Shown: one piece after another, positions 47,535-57,384 of the stretch
Layout: every line of letters begins with the position of its first letter
Numbering within the stretch: the stretch's first letter is position 1
Source: Merluccius polli
Lineage: Eukaryota > Chordata > Actinopteri > Gadiformes > Merlucciidae
Assembly: GCA_030340625.1 (NCBI GenBank)
Contig: JAOPHQ010002854.1
Location: 215,001-279,000, forward strand
Direction of reading: 5' to 3'
DNA length: 64,000 bases
Position numbers and translations under genes: made by a program
Notes under the pieces: model-generated
Told to the model about the DNA's origin: nothing
Databases searched by the model: none
What the model saw: the letters and a program-made list of their open reading frames with translations, nothing else

Positions 47535-47577
47535 GTCCTGTGTGTGTGTGTGTGTCTGTCGTATGTGTCGAATGTGT

Positions 47578-47632
<55 letters not shown>

Positions 47633-47706
47633 AGATGAATACAGCCGTTTTGCTGACACGGAAGTCCCTCTGTCATCACCATTGGAAAGTCACTTTAGCC
47701 CCCCAT

Positions 47707-47747
<41 letters not shown>

Positions 47748-47815
47748 GTCTGTCTGTCTCTCTCTCCCTCCATTTTCTATCTTTCTCTCTCACTCTCTCT
47801 CTCTCACGTGCGCTC
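47535..47815. repeat. (GT)n and (CT)n microsatellites
   Basis: GT tracts at 47538-47555 and 47583-47631, then CT/CTGT tracts at 47706-47810. Confidence 0.92.
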
Positions 47816-48552
47816 TCTCCGCTTGGCTATATCCCTCCGTTGCTGTTCCTATCTCGTTTAATTCTGTGACCCTGTTAGGTGGCCCTTTAAAATGTAATCC
47901 AGAAAAATGCATTTGCCATAACAGATGGAGCGGAAAATGGATTTGTGTCCATTTTCCAACTGTTAAGTGGAAAGTGCTTTCGCCTGGACTCCACACACAC
48001 ACACACACACACGCTTAAGTGTGTATATATAATATTTTATTGTGTGTGCTGCTGTACATGTGTGTGTGTGTTTGTGTGTACATGTGTGTGTGTGTGTGTG
48101 TACAACATACGCTTATCACACCCATCCAACACTACCCCCCTGTGTGTTTGTGTTATTATTTTCCTTCCTCATCCCTATCCCCAACCCCACCCCCCATCAG
48201 GCCTTTGCCGGAGATAATACCCAGGGCCAGGCAACCTGAAAGCAAGGTCGGCTGCACACATTCAGGAGGGGGGGCTAGCGTGTTGTGGCTGCGGTGCTTG
48301 TTTTGTGAGGCCGCTGCCGCTTCTGTTCCTCCACCCCCGTGTGGAGAGGCAGGGTGCCGGGGTTAAAAGGAAGAGAGAGCCGGAGCAGCAGCAATGTGCC
48401 GCGTGGCAGAACGTAACGAGATGGGGAAAAAAGAGGAGCCGGTTGAGGGTTGCTTGCTGCTTGAGGGTGAACTTTGTCTTATCTGTGCTTGCCAGTGAGG
48501 TCTGAGCACACAGAGGGGTATTTATCACGCAGTCGGGCTGCAACTGCTACTG

Positions 48553-48622
48553 CTGTTGTTGTAGTTGTTGTTGTTGTGGTGGGGGGGGGTGGTGGTGGTG
48601 GCGGCGGTGGTGGTGGTGGGGA
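48553..48622. repeat. (GTT)n to (GGT)n trinucleotide tract
   Basis: TTGTTGTAGTTGTTGTTG changes into GGGGGGGGTGGTGGTGGTGG, with GCGGCGG in the middle. Confidence 0.9.
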
Positions 48623-48769
48623 GTTGTTCCCACGCTCCGCTTGGAGAGACTTCCCGCACTAAAGTAGCGCCTCCTCTGACCGGCGGCGAAAGTCTGAATG
48701 GCTGAAAAAAGCACTCACCCGGTGGATGAGGGAGTGGATGACCCCTCGGTTACAAAGCACATCGCCACG

Positions 48770-48900
48770 GGCGCACACACACACACACACATGCACACAC
48801 AGGCACACATATAGAGACACATATAGAGACACATACACACACACATCCAGGCACACATGTAGACATAGACACACACATACAACATACGAACACTCACACA
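48770..48900. repeat. CA-rich microsatellite cluster
   Basis: (CA)n with ATAGAGACACAT repeats (48810-48835) and further CACACAT interruptions. Confidence 0.85.
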
Positions 48901-49093
48901 CTCAAAATACAGAGTACACACTGTACTACTGAACAAAATACGAACAAATTGTAACTGAATTATAATTTCTCAGCGAGATAAGAAACTGTATCATCATCAG
49001 GTGTCTGGTGTCCTCTGTGATTGCATATGAAGGGCGAGGGGGACATGCTGGAGAGATGTTTTCATTTACTTGGTCGTGAATGGGCTCACTTCA

Positions 49094-49096
<3 letters not shown>

Positions 49097-49146
<50 letters not shown>
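49097..49146. repeat. (ATC)n microsatellite
   Basis: About 16 ATC units, read by one frame as poly-Ser (an artefact). Confidence 0.95.
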
Positions 49147-49369
49147 GCGTCAGCGTCGGTTTCCTCCCTTTATGTCTATTTTTTATTCTTGATACATGCT
49201 TTTCAAATCGCCCACGGCCTTTTTCTAGATGAGTGTTAATCATGGGCTCCCCCTGAAGAGCTCAACACAGTCTTGTGTATTGAAATCAGCGAAGGCTTCG
49301 GTGTCGAATACAAATTTCCCCTTAATATAACAATAGCTCTCAATCAGTTCCTTTATATCTCTGTCTCTG

Positions 49370-49373
<4 letters not shown>

Positions 49374-49421
<48 letters not shown>
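49374..49421. repeat. (CT)n microsatellite
   Basis: About 24 CT units, 190 bases upstream of exon 3. Confidence 0.95.
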
Positions 49422-49424
<3 letters not shown>

Positions 49425-49609
49425 GTGCAATACTGCTGATTAAATGTTGTTTTGAACAATAAAAGCTGCCAATGTAATTTGTTTGTTTTTCACCTGTGCA
49501 GCACGTACAACATGTACACAACAAATTGACAGCATCACAACATGAAAAAAATTGGCTTGTAATTAAAACACAGCGTTTTCTCTCTTCTCCCTCTTTCTCT
49601 CTCTTTCAG

Positions 49610-49805
49610 GGGAGATATGTGCTTTTCAGATCCACGGGCAGGACGCTCCCTTCGAGGCGGTGGTCTTGAACCGCACCTCGGGCGAGGGCCTCCTGAGGGC
49701 CAGCGGCGCCGTGGACTGCGAGACCCAGAAGGAGTACACCTTCGTCATTCAGGCGTACGACTGTGGCGCGGGCCCCAGCGGGGCCGACTGGAAGAAATCC
49801 CACAA
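49610..49805 (+). CDS. clstn2: Calsyntenin-2 exon 3 (cadherin repeat 1)
   Basis: This 196-base exon enters in phase 1 (GG completes a Gly codon) and leaves in phase 2 (AA of a Lys codon). Translated from 49612 it gives 64 residues, from EICAFQIHGQDAPFEAVVLN through CETQKEYTFVIQAYDCGAGP to KKSH. These form the core of the first extracellular cadherin repeat. AYDCG is the calsyntenin version of the cadherin AxDxG calcium-site motif. NRT is an N-glycosylation sequon at the position where mammalian CLSTN2 has NKT. GAGP followed by WKKSHK fits CLSTN2, whereas CLSTN1 has GKGP. The acceptor is CTCTTTCAG after a clear pyrimidine tract, and the donor is AA before GTGAGC, a strong site. Intron 2 before it is 31.2 kb, and intron 3 after it is 1.3 kb. 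Confidence 0.95.
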
Positions 49806-49892
49806 GTGAGCGAAGGGCGAAAAAAGAAATTGGGCCGGGCTTCCCATTATGGTCTGGTCTGGGGTGTGGTGGGTTTGGGCTAAGGTTTTTGG

Positions 49893-50110
49893 GAGGATGA
49901 GAGGGAGGGAGGGAGGGAGGGAGGGAGGGAGGGAGGGAGGGAGGAAAGAAGTGAGGGTGGGTGAGAGGGAAGCAGTGTGAGAGGGAAGGAGGGAGGGAAG
50001 GAAAGGGTGGAAGGGAAAGGAAGAGAAAGGGAGGGAGGGAATAATAAAGGAAGGAATGGAGGAAGGAGAGAGTGAAGAAGGGGAAGGACAGATGAAAGGA
50101 GGGAAGGAAG
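49893..50110. repeat. GGGA/GGAA-rich polypurine tract
   Basis: About eleven perfect GGGA units (49901-49942), then degenerate GGAAGGGA sequence. The minus-strand open frame through it (Pro-Ser-Leu repeats) is an artefact. Confidence 0.9.
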
Positions 50111-50226
50111 GGCCACTGTATTCCTGAGGGCAGGATAAGCGCAGAGATCATCCCTATCTGCCACTATGTGCTATTAGATGGCTAGCTACATTATGATTGC
50201 TTAGGAGCTGTGTGTGTGTGTGTTTG

Positions 50227-50291
<65 letters not shown>

Positions 50292-50869
50292 CACACACAC
50301 CAGGTATAGATAACAAGGGGCTGGAGGTCTTTCAGGTTTCTACCTTTCTCGGGTTCCTGCGACGGCACGTTTGCACGAGGATAAGTGGCATGCGGTTATC
50401 ACCGGCGATAACAAGACCGAATGTTATTCATTAGCACCTGCAGGACTTAGCATCAAATGAGGTCAGCGGAGGGAGCTTTTCAATCTGAGCTGCTAAGCCA
50501 GGAATAAGCTATCATCATCACAGCTTGCAGCCACTCTTACTTCTTCACTACTATGTTTAAGCTGAGCTGCGAATCAGCAACCTTTCATCTTGTTTCCATG
50601 CCGTGTAACAGCGGTGTTTGTACATAATAATAATAATGATGATAATCGACACAATGGCGTTCTTAAGGAATTAGCTACGTAGCATGTTGTATACGTAATG
50701 AAGTAATACTATGGTAATTCAATAGCACCAAAACATACACTTTAGCACAGAATGACCAATTGAATACCTCACCAAAACTGTTATGTTATGTACACGCAAA
50801 CTTTCTGGTATTTGGTTGTTGTTGCCACTTGCTAGGTACAAAAAAAAAAGAATAATCGATATATCAGTG

Positions 50870-51035
50870 GAAAGGGTAGTGGGTATAGTGGCTTGGAGGG
50901 TGTTTGACTAAACAGCCGAAAGGCTCTGGGTTTGATCCCCAATGTCAGCTCTACTGACATGCATCTGAATTCACTGTTAAGTCACTTTGAATACAACCGT
51001 CTGCTCAAATGACTCTTAATACTGTGGGTATTAAC
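50870..51035 (+). mobile_element. tRNA-derived SINE-like remnant
   Basis: It begins AGGGTAGTGGGTATAGTGGCTT (A-box-like) and has GGCTCTGGGTTTGATCCCCAATG (B-box-like) about 50 bases later. It ends with CACTTTGAATACAACCGTCTGC, a decayed form of the CTTTGGATAAAAGCGTCTGC tail. It is complete in layout but diverged. Confidence 0.6.
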
Positions 51036-51081
51036 GCCTTCTGCCTAGTGATGGTTGGTTTCTCTGTCGTCTGCCACGCAG

Positions 51082-51193
51082 GGCGGTGGTCCACATTCAG
51101 GTGGACGACGTCAACGAGTTCTCGCCCGCCTTCAGGGAGTCGGTGTACAAGGCGTCGGTGACAGAAGGCCGCATCTACGACAGCATCCTGCAG
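51082..51193 (+). CDS. clstn2: Calsyntenin-2 exon 4 (end of cadherin repeat 1, start of repeat 2)
   Basis: This 112-base exon opens with the G that completes the split Lys codon and ends on a codon boundary (phase 0). The 37 residues run AVVHIQVDDVNEFSPAF and then RESVYKASVTEGRIYDSILQ. DVNEFSP is the linker calcium motif at the end of cadherin repeat 1 (classical form DxNDNxP), and the VTEG segment opens repeat 2. YDSILQ matches CLSTN2, while CLSTN1 has YDSILR. The acceptor is CCACGCAG and the donor is CAG before GTGCCT. The spacing (1,276-base intron before, 400-base intron after) makes exons 3 to 5 the only tight exon cluster in the window. Confidence 0.95.
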
Positions 51194-51593
51194 GTGCCTC
51201 ACATCTCTCTCTCTCTCTCTCTCTCTTCTATCGCTTCACTATTGTCTGCTACGCGAGCGGAGCTGGAAGAGTTAACAAAATGATAAATCAGCACAACCAC
51301 ACTATAGTTGGGTTTGAACCCCCAATGTCCCTGTAGGCATTCTTCAGCAAAACCCCTATGCCTGCTCCTCAGTGGTTTGATATCTCAAAGAAAAGGAAAA
51401 ACAAACTGGGAATCACGTTGAATAAAAGAGAAATATAAATAGAAAAATATGTGCTAAGCAAAATGGCTAAATATATACTAAGTACATATAGCTTTTGTTC
51501 TGAGGCCCTAGGGAATATATGCAGCTTCATATTATGCCTGGTATAGTAGTATTTTAGCAATATGTGGTTGTTGAAAGGCTGGTTGTGCTGCAG
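51194..51593 (+). other. clstn2: clstn2 intron 4
   Basis: Phase-0 intron of 400 bases. It starts GTGCCTCACATC followed by a (CT)n tract. It contains a short B-box-like piece (GGGTTTGAACCCCCAATG at 51309) that is probably another SINE fragment. Confidence 0.9.
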
Positions 51594-51690
51594 GTTGAAG
51601 CCTGGGACCAGGACTGCTCTCCACAGTACAGCCAGATCTGCAACTACGACATCGTCACCCCGGGAACGCCATTCGCCATAGACCGCAATG
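51594..51690 (+). CDS. clstn2: Calsyntenin-2 exon 5 (cadherin repeat 2)
   Basis: This 97-base exon begins in phase 0 and ends in phase 1. Its 32 codons read VEAWDQDCSPQYSQICNYDI and then VTPGTPFAIDRN, plus the G of the next Gly. DxDCSPQYSQICNYxIVT and PFAIDRNGNI agree with calsyntenin-2. The segment is in the first half of the second extracellular cadherin repeat and has two of the cysteines typical of calsyntenin ectodomains. The acceptor is GTGCTGCAG and the donor is ATG before GTATGT. A Trp (EAWD) stands where mammals have Ile in EAIDED; it comes from an ordinary TGG codon and looks like lineage divergence, not damage. Confidence 0.95.
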
Positions 51691-51953
51691 GTATGTGTGT
51701 TTCTGTGTGTGTGTGTGTTTTATGAGAGTGCACTCTCAGTGAATCTCAGTGCCCTGAGATGAATGGAGATTAATGATGGATAAAAAAAAAAAAAACGCAT
51801 CTGCAGTTGTCCTCCAAACACATTAACTAACTCATCGTCGCTCGCTCTCCGATGCTCTCAAAGAGCATCCTTAATGCCTACTGATCAAAGGGTAACGTGT
51901 TAGCACAACTGAAAACTGAATTTAGCTTTAAATAAACATGTACAAGACATGTG

Positions 51954-51957
<4 letters not shown>

Positions 51958-51995
<38 letters not shown>
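51958..51995. repeat. (GA)n microsatellite
   Basis: About 18 GA units, 100 bases before the LINE-like region. Confidence 0.95.
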
Positions 51996-52000
<5 letters not shown>

Positions 52001-52696
52001 ATGTCAGGGTGAAACCCTAGACACAGACAACCTGTTGTTACCTATATTACCTACCTATATACTAAAAAAAGGTACAGTGCTTATACAGGGAATTGGGGCA
52101 AGCCTCAACTTATTTGAGGAACTCATCCCCAAGATGAAGGCAGAAGCTGAGAGAGACCGACCTAGTACCCACAGCAGGGCTGTAGGAGGAGTCACAGCAT
52201 CAGAACAGGAAGAGGAGGATGACACAGTGGCCCCGCCCCTCCATCACCCCCCCCAAGCTCCTCCAACAAGAAGTCCAGCTCAAGAGCCTGGAGCTGGACT
52301 TCACTGAGTTCAGGGAGCTCACTTTGCCCAGGCTAGCTGAGTCTGATACCACCCAACTGCTGAGACATGAGTTCCAACAGCTGAAGCAGGGCAGCCAGGC
52401 GGCCATGGCAGAGCTGAGAAGGGAGAACCAGGAAACCACCACAGAGCCGAGACCCAGAGGAGACTCAGTCGGCTGACACAGGCAATGCGTGAGCTGGAGG
52501 AGGAGAGCACCACCCCTACGAGCACAGGGCCCTATAAATAAAGGAGGTGGCAGCCAACAGAGACTTGAGCTTCAGCAGAGCGCTACAGGAGATTAGGGAG
52601 CAAGGCTAGGAGAAGAGCTGTCATCTATCCCCGCCCAGCTACAACACCTACCCTCTCTCCCCCCCCTGCCAAACCACCAGCTCCCTCCGACACCAG

Positions 52697-52724
52697 TATC
52701 CCCCCCCCCCCCCCCCCCCCCCCT
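52697..52724. repeat. Poly-C tract
   Basis: About 24 C, interrupted once near the 3' end, inside the ORF1-like remnant. Confidence 0.9.
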
Positions 52725-52879
52725 CCCACAGCCTTCACCCACCTCTGGGTGGACCCTGACACCCAGACACAGACTCCCTCCCTGTTGCCCAACCCCTATT
52801 TAACACAGAGCCCAACACTGACAAACCAGCCAAGCCAAAAGCCCTGGTGGTCCTACTAGGACACATTGGGGAGCCCCCA

Positions 52880-52992
52880 GTACTGCCCCCTGTAGTGCCA
52901 CGCCCCCCTGCAGTGCCACGCCCCCCCTGCAGCACCACGCCCCCCTACAGCACCACGCCCCCCCCTACAGCGCCACGCCCTTCTGCAGCCCA
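52880..52992. repeat. CCACGCCCCCCTGCAG minisatellite
   Basis: About six degenerate units of 17-19 bases (CTGCAGTGCCACGCCCCC, CTACAGCACCACGCCCCC). Confidence 0.85.
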
Positions 52993-53159
52993 TCCTATAT
53001 CCCACCCTCCTGCCCCACTCAGCCAAATGTATTAATTATCCTGTAAAGTGGTTGCACCAGATTGGTCTTTTGTCCGTTTTTGTTTCGTTTGTGTTTTGGT
53101 TTGAATTGATTTATTTTCACACAAATGTGTGAAATCTTTCATAATAAGCTTTTGGTATA

Positions 53160-55450
53160 TTCAGGGCACTTTGGGGATGCACTTACTCGGTGTCCTCCAG
53201 GCTACAGTGAAATCCCAGCTGAGCACAGTGCAACATGATAGAGACTCACGAGGAATGGGGATCTGGCTCAAAGCTGATCTCGCCAAACACATCGCAGCCG
53301 TAAAACAAAGCAAAAACCTAATTTGTCTAAGAATAAATAAACGCATAGATGGAGGTAGATGTATATCTGTGTGCAGTATACACCACTCCATCAGAGTCGC
53401 CATACCATGAAGAAGAGCTCTACAGCTCTCTACACACCAGATATAACACTTTCAAGCCCACGGCAAAATACTGTTGTGTGGGGACTTTAGCGCACAAACA
53501 GGTTCAGAACCTGACTGTATAGACCACACAGGAGATAAATATATATTCAGACAGTCACTCCTTACCCCCTCACCCACAGCCATAAGGAACACCCCTTGAC
53601 AAAACAATGAACAAAAATGGGAAGGAGTTAGTGCATCTCTGTAGCGCCTCAGGCCTGTATATAAATAAATGGGAGGATCAGAGGGGACAGTTTGGGACGT
53701 TTCACCTACTGTTCAGCTCTTGGGACAAGTGTAGTGCCATCTCAGACATGGACCCCTCCTCATTCAATGCTTTGACTTTCGGAGCACAAACCCCCCTTTC
53801 AGATCACAGCCAGATAAATATTTAGTTGAGAAAACACACCAGAGATACTGTTAAGAAACAGCCCAGTGATCTGTATGATCGAAACCAGTCATACAAGTGG
53901 GCTCAAAACAGCTGAACAATGTATACACCTTTTACATTTTAATGAAATAAAACATGCAATCAACACATTCAACAATTCGCACTATCAAAATAACTCTTAA
54001 CATCTTCCAAAAATCTGCATTAAATGCAAAACTTGGAAAAACAACCTCACCATCGAAACGGTAAACAGAAAACCTCTGTAAAAATGAGAAAGACAGCACA
54101 GACACCAACATGACTCAACACTACAACAGGAATACTTTGAAACTCTAAAAGTGTAAACCGTATAAACAGACCATTAGACAAAATAAATTCAACTACACCA
54201 ACAAAACGCTTCAGGAGATGGAAAATGCAGTAGACCAGGGTCAGTTCTGAGACATGTTGAATAGTTTAGAAACTGCAAAGCCACAACAATTAACAATACA
54301 AGATGGAGACATTTGGGGAAAAAAATATTTTAATGACCAAAAGTATCCCACCTGAAGATCTAAACCGAAATCAAAGTGAAATTCAAACGAAGTTAGACAA
54401 CCTTGAATCATCCAATCCATTAGATTACCAATCACACAAACAGAGTTAACAGACAAACTGAAAACCTTTAATTAAATAAAAACGTGTGGCACGGTTGTGT
54501 TAAAAATTAAATGCTGAAGACCAGTACCCCTGAGCTGCAAACTGCAGTTGCTGACGGTTCAATGTGGTGCTGACTGCTTTCCTGATGTCTGGAACCAGGG
54601 GCTGAATTCTCCCAATCTATAAATATGGAAATAAATTAGACCGTAATAACTACAGAGGGATCTGTGTCAGCAGCAACCTTGGAAATACATTCTGTAGTAT
54701 CCTGAATTCCAGGATACTACGATCCTTTTTATTTAAGAAAAACAAATACCTAGTAAATTGGCTTTCTTCCAAATTACCGAACCTCCGATCATACATACAC
54801 CTTAAACACTGTAATTAATACATGTTCACCAAAAAAGGGAGGGAAAATATTTGCTTGTTTCATCGATTTAAAAATACCCTTTGATCCCATTTGGCATGAA
54901 GGACTTTTCTTAAAAAATCCTACAAAGTGAACTGAGTGGTAAGGTATATGATCTTATCAAATGTATGTACCAACACAACCAATGTGCTGGGAAAATGAAA
55001 TCAAACGCCAGAATGTACAAGTCCTACATTATTCAACCTGTATATAAATTAACTTGCAGACCGGTTGCACTGCATCTCTTGACCTCACACTGTTTGACAC
55101 AGAGATTAGATATATTATGCAGATGACATTATTCTGTGTTCCCCAACCATTGATGGTCTCCAACATAACCTGAGCATCCTGGAACCATACTGCCAGGCCT
55201 TGGATGTACATTTTAAGAAAACCAAATCATGAATTTTCATGGGGAGTCAAAAACGGATGTCTTGAAAACAAATACCATTTTACTTTGAACAGCACCCTGA
55301 TTGAACACAAATAAATGGTGACCATATCTGCATCAGGACATTTCAATAAGGCAATAAATGCACTCAAAGAAAAATCATGCAGGTTGCCGACGTGCTGATA
55401 GCACAGCCATGCTGATATTCAACAGCACAACCTCGAGTGTGATATTGCTT
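53160..55450 (+). pseudogene. LINE ORF2-like remnant (endonuclease and reverse transcriptase)
   Basis: Translated fragments across all three + frames follow the ORF2 order of a non-LTR retrotransposon. An endonuclease-like start (LHTRYNTFKPTAKYCCVGT, NGKELVHLCSASGLYI, FRSQPDKY) occupies 53400-53830. Reverse-transcriptase pieces follow: NYRG-like with GSVSAATLEIHS (about 54645), KGGKIFACFIDLKIPFDPIW (about 54836; the palm motif has FDPIW in place of the usual FDSIW), the catalytic block as a damaged QMTLFCVPQPLM (about 55118), and TISASGHFNKAINALKEKSC (about 55330). Dozens of stops make it long dead. The motifs recall an I/Nimb-like clade, but that is a guess. Confidence 0.7.
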
Positions 55451-55779
55451 TTATACAGTTAAACTGTTCTACAAGTGCCATTTATTAGCTGACAGTGATA
55501 AGCGAACATATTATGATTTGTTTATTAAACCATTAATTTGGCTCCACCGACACAAATAGTTCTGCAACTGAACTTGGATTGGACTTGGTTGCCAAGCAAC
55601 ACAAACATTTTCCTGCACACTAGCTTGCTACTTGTGTAGGTCTACACATGTTACCACAGGCCAGGGTTTTTGTATCATTTAGCACATTTAGCTGTATGTT
55701 TCCATTTATTGTGCAACCAGTGAAATAAGAGTTAACGAGTAACGGTTATTAGAGCAGCTGTAAAGCGGAGGGATACATG

Positions 55780-56450
55780 TGTAGTTAAAAGTCCCAGTGC
55801 TGTTATACTGAATATCAGCACTCATGGGATGCCTCTCGTCCAATCAGATGAATTGGTCAGAACTAACTGTTGCATAAGTAAGGGATAATCCACAACGAGG
55901 TGTGCATGTATCGAAAAATAATGCACGACGCAAAAGAAAGGGTTTGCCTCCACAAAGTGCATTATTTTTATTCAGAGTGGATTATCCCGCTTATACCATG
56001 GCCACTTGCGAGTCATTAAAAATATAAGGGTGTTGATTTATATTTTGGGGTAATTCTGTCTCAAAATTACAATTACTTTCGGTGTTCCTGGAAACAAACG
56101 GCAAATTAAATATATGTGTCTGATTACTTCCTGGAATTAATCAGTTAACATGAGATTCATATGGAATGCAGACGTTAACTTATTACTCCAGTAAATAGAG
56201 ACGATCTTAGTAACGGCATGCAGATGTTACCTTATTAGTCAGTAAATAGAGACGATCTTAGTAATGTAGTCCCATCCGAGTCCGGTCCAAGTTGACAGTT
56301 ATTAACGTTTCATTTAGCGCATTCATTTAGACCGGTGATAAGACTGCTTATGTTACAATCACGTCATAGTTATCGAAAATTGATCAACACCCCTCCAGCC
56401 AATCAGAATCAAGTTTTCACCCGGGCCATGGTGCAAAACAACATTAACAT
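55780..56450. mobile_element. Possible DNA-transposon remnant
   Basis: The region contains GTGCTGTTATACTGAATATC with AGCACTC (a small hairpin), CCAATCAGATGAATT, and an inverted pair TAAGGGATAATCCAC (about 55878) and GTGGATTATCCCGCTTA (about 55977). It also has a 50-base tandem doublet (ATAGAGACGATCTTAGTAA at about 56198 and 56246) and CCAGCCAATCAGAATCAAG near the end. This mix of inverted and direct repeats suggests a decayed element; borders and class are uncertain. Confidence 0.4.
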
Positions 56451-56610
56451 TCCAGTTAGTTAAATATTTGATAGTGTAATTGTACCTTTAGCTTTGTGTG
56501 GAAGTGAGATCTGAGGTCCAGTCAAAAGATGTGAGCATGACTCATGGGATAAACACGCAAAAAACCCACACTGAATTTGATTCTAAAAAGGGAATATCAA
56601 TTGGCTGAGC

Positions 56611-56637
56611 AGAGAGAGAGAGAGAGAGAGAAAGAGA

Positions 56638-56671
<34 letters not shown>
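56611..56671. repeat. (GA)n - (CA)n microsatellite
   Basis: (GA)n passes into (CA)n at about 56639. Confidence 0.93.
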
Positions 56672-56672
<1 letters not shown>

Positions 56673-57326
56673 CGAGAGAGAGGGAAGACAGAGTTCTTGA
56701 ACTTAACCTCCCCTGGCAGTTCATTACAGACCAGTGCGGTTGCCATGGCGCTAAGACCAGACACATTAGACACCGCGGTGGGTGTCATAAGGTCTCATTT
56801 AAGTAATTAAATTAATTCTCTATAAACATGCATTTATTTTGTTTTTTTGTTCATTTAAAGACCAGTATTGCGGTAAAGATTGCACTAAAACGAGACACAT
56901 TGGTTGGCATAAATAAGGTCTCAGTAAATTCATTAATTTGTCCTATTTAGCTGTGTTTGTTTCCCTCGATCCTACGAGCCGTTCACATTCTCAGGAACAT
57001 CTAGAGCGACTCACGTTGCGTCTTTCCGACCGTTTGGATTTAGTCCTACATGCATCAAGGAAGAAGACAGTAGAGAGTACATGTGAATTGACACGCCGTT
57101 AGTATTTGATCCACTGGGTTAGAGCAATCGTGACCAGCATCCACCTCAGAAGCATCTCCTCTAGGCGTTGATTCATCTTGTGAGAGATGTGTGTAATACC
57201 AAGGACTATTCTGAGCACAAGCTGCCCAGATAAGGACTCCGGGTTAGGGGCTTTTTGCTGGCCATCCATATTTGCACTGGTTTGGTCTGGGTGTAATATA
57301 ATTTAAACTAATGGGAGACTTGGGAG

Positions 57327-57328
<2 letters not shown>

Positions 57329-57366
<38 letters not shown>

Positions 57367-57384
57367 GCGTGCGTGCGTGTGTGT
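57329..57384. repeat. (GT)n microsatellite
   Basis: GT tract with CG interruptions near its 3' end. Confidence 0.93.

Larger units (their letters stand above)
43441..49609 (+). other. Intron 2, last part: no gene recognised
   Basis: Between the palindromes and tandem repeats listed separately, 43780-44700, 44900-45300, 46320-46880, 46940-47500, 48170-48540 and 49150-49340 show unique-looking sequence. Two CCAATCAGA motifs lie at 43518 and 43550. The last 60 bases are the pyrimidine tract of the exon 3 acceptor. Confidence 0.5.
49806..51081 (+). other. clstn2: clstn2 intron 3
   Basis: Phase-2 intron, 1,276 bases, from GTGAGC to CCACGCAG. It contains (GGGA)n-type purine repeat at 49893-50110, (GA)n switching into (CA)n at 50227-50300 and a SINE-like remnant at 50870-51030. 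Confidence 0.9.
52090..53035 (+). pseudogene. LINE ORF1-like remnant
   Basis: Frame-broken sequence reads FEELIPKMKAEAERDRP near 52110, a coiled-coil-like LLQQEVQLKSLELDFTEFRE through LPRLAESDTTQLLRHEFQQL (52259-52390), then a Pro-rich section. The Pro-rich part includes poly-C (52699-52722) and a minisatellite of CCACGCCCCCCTGCAG units (52880-52990). Layout and position just before an ORF2-like region suggest the first ORF of the same non-LTR element. Stops and frameshifts make it non-functional. Clade not determined. Confidence 0.6.
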
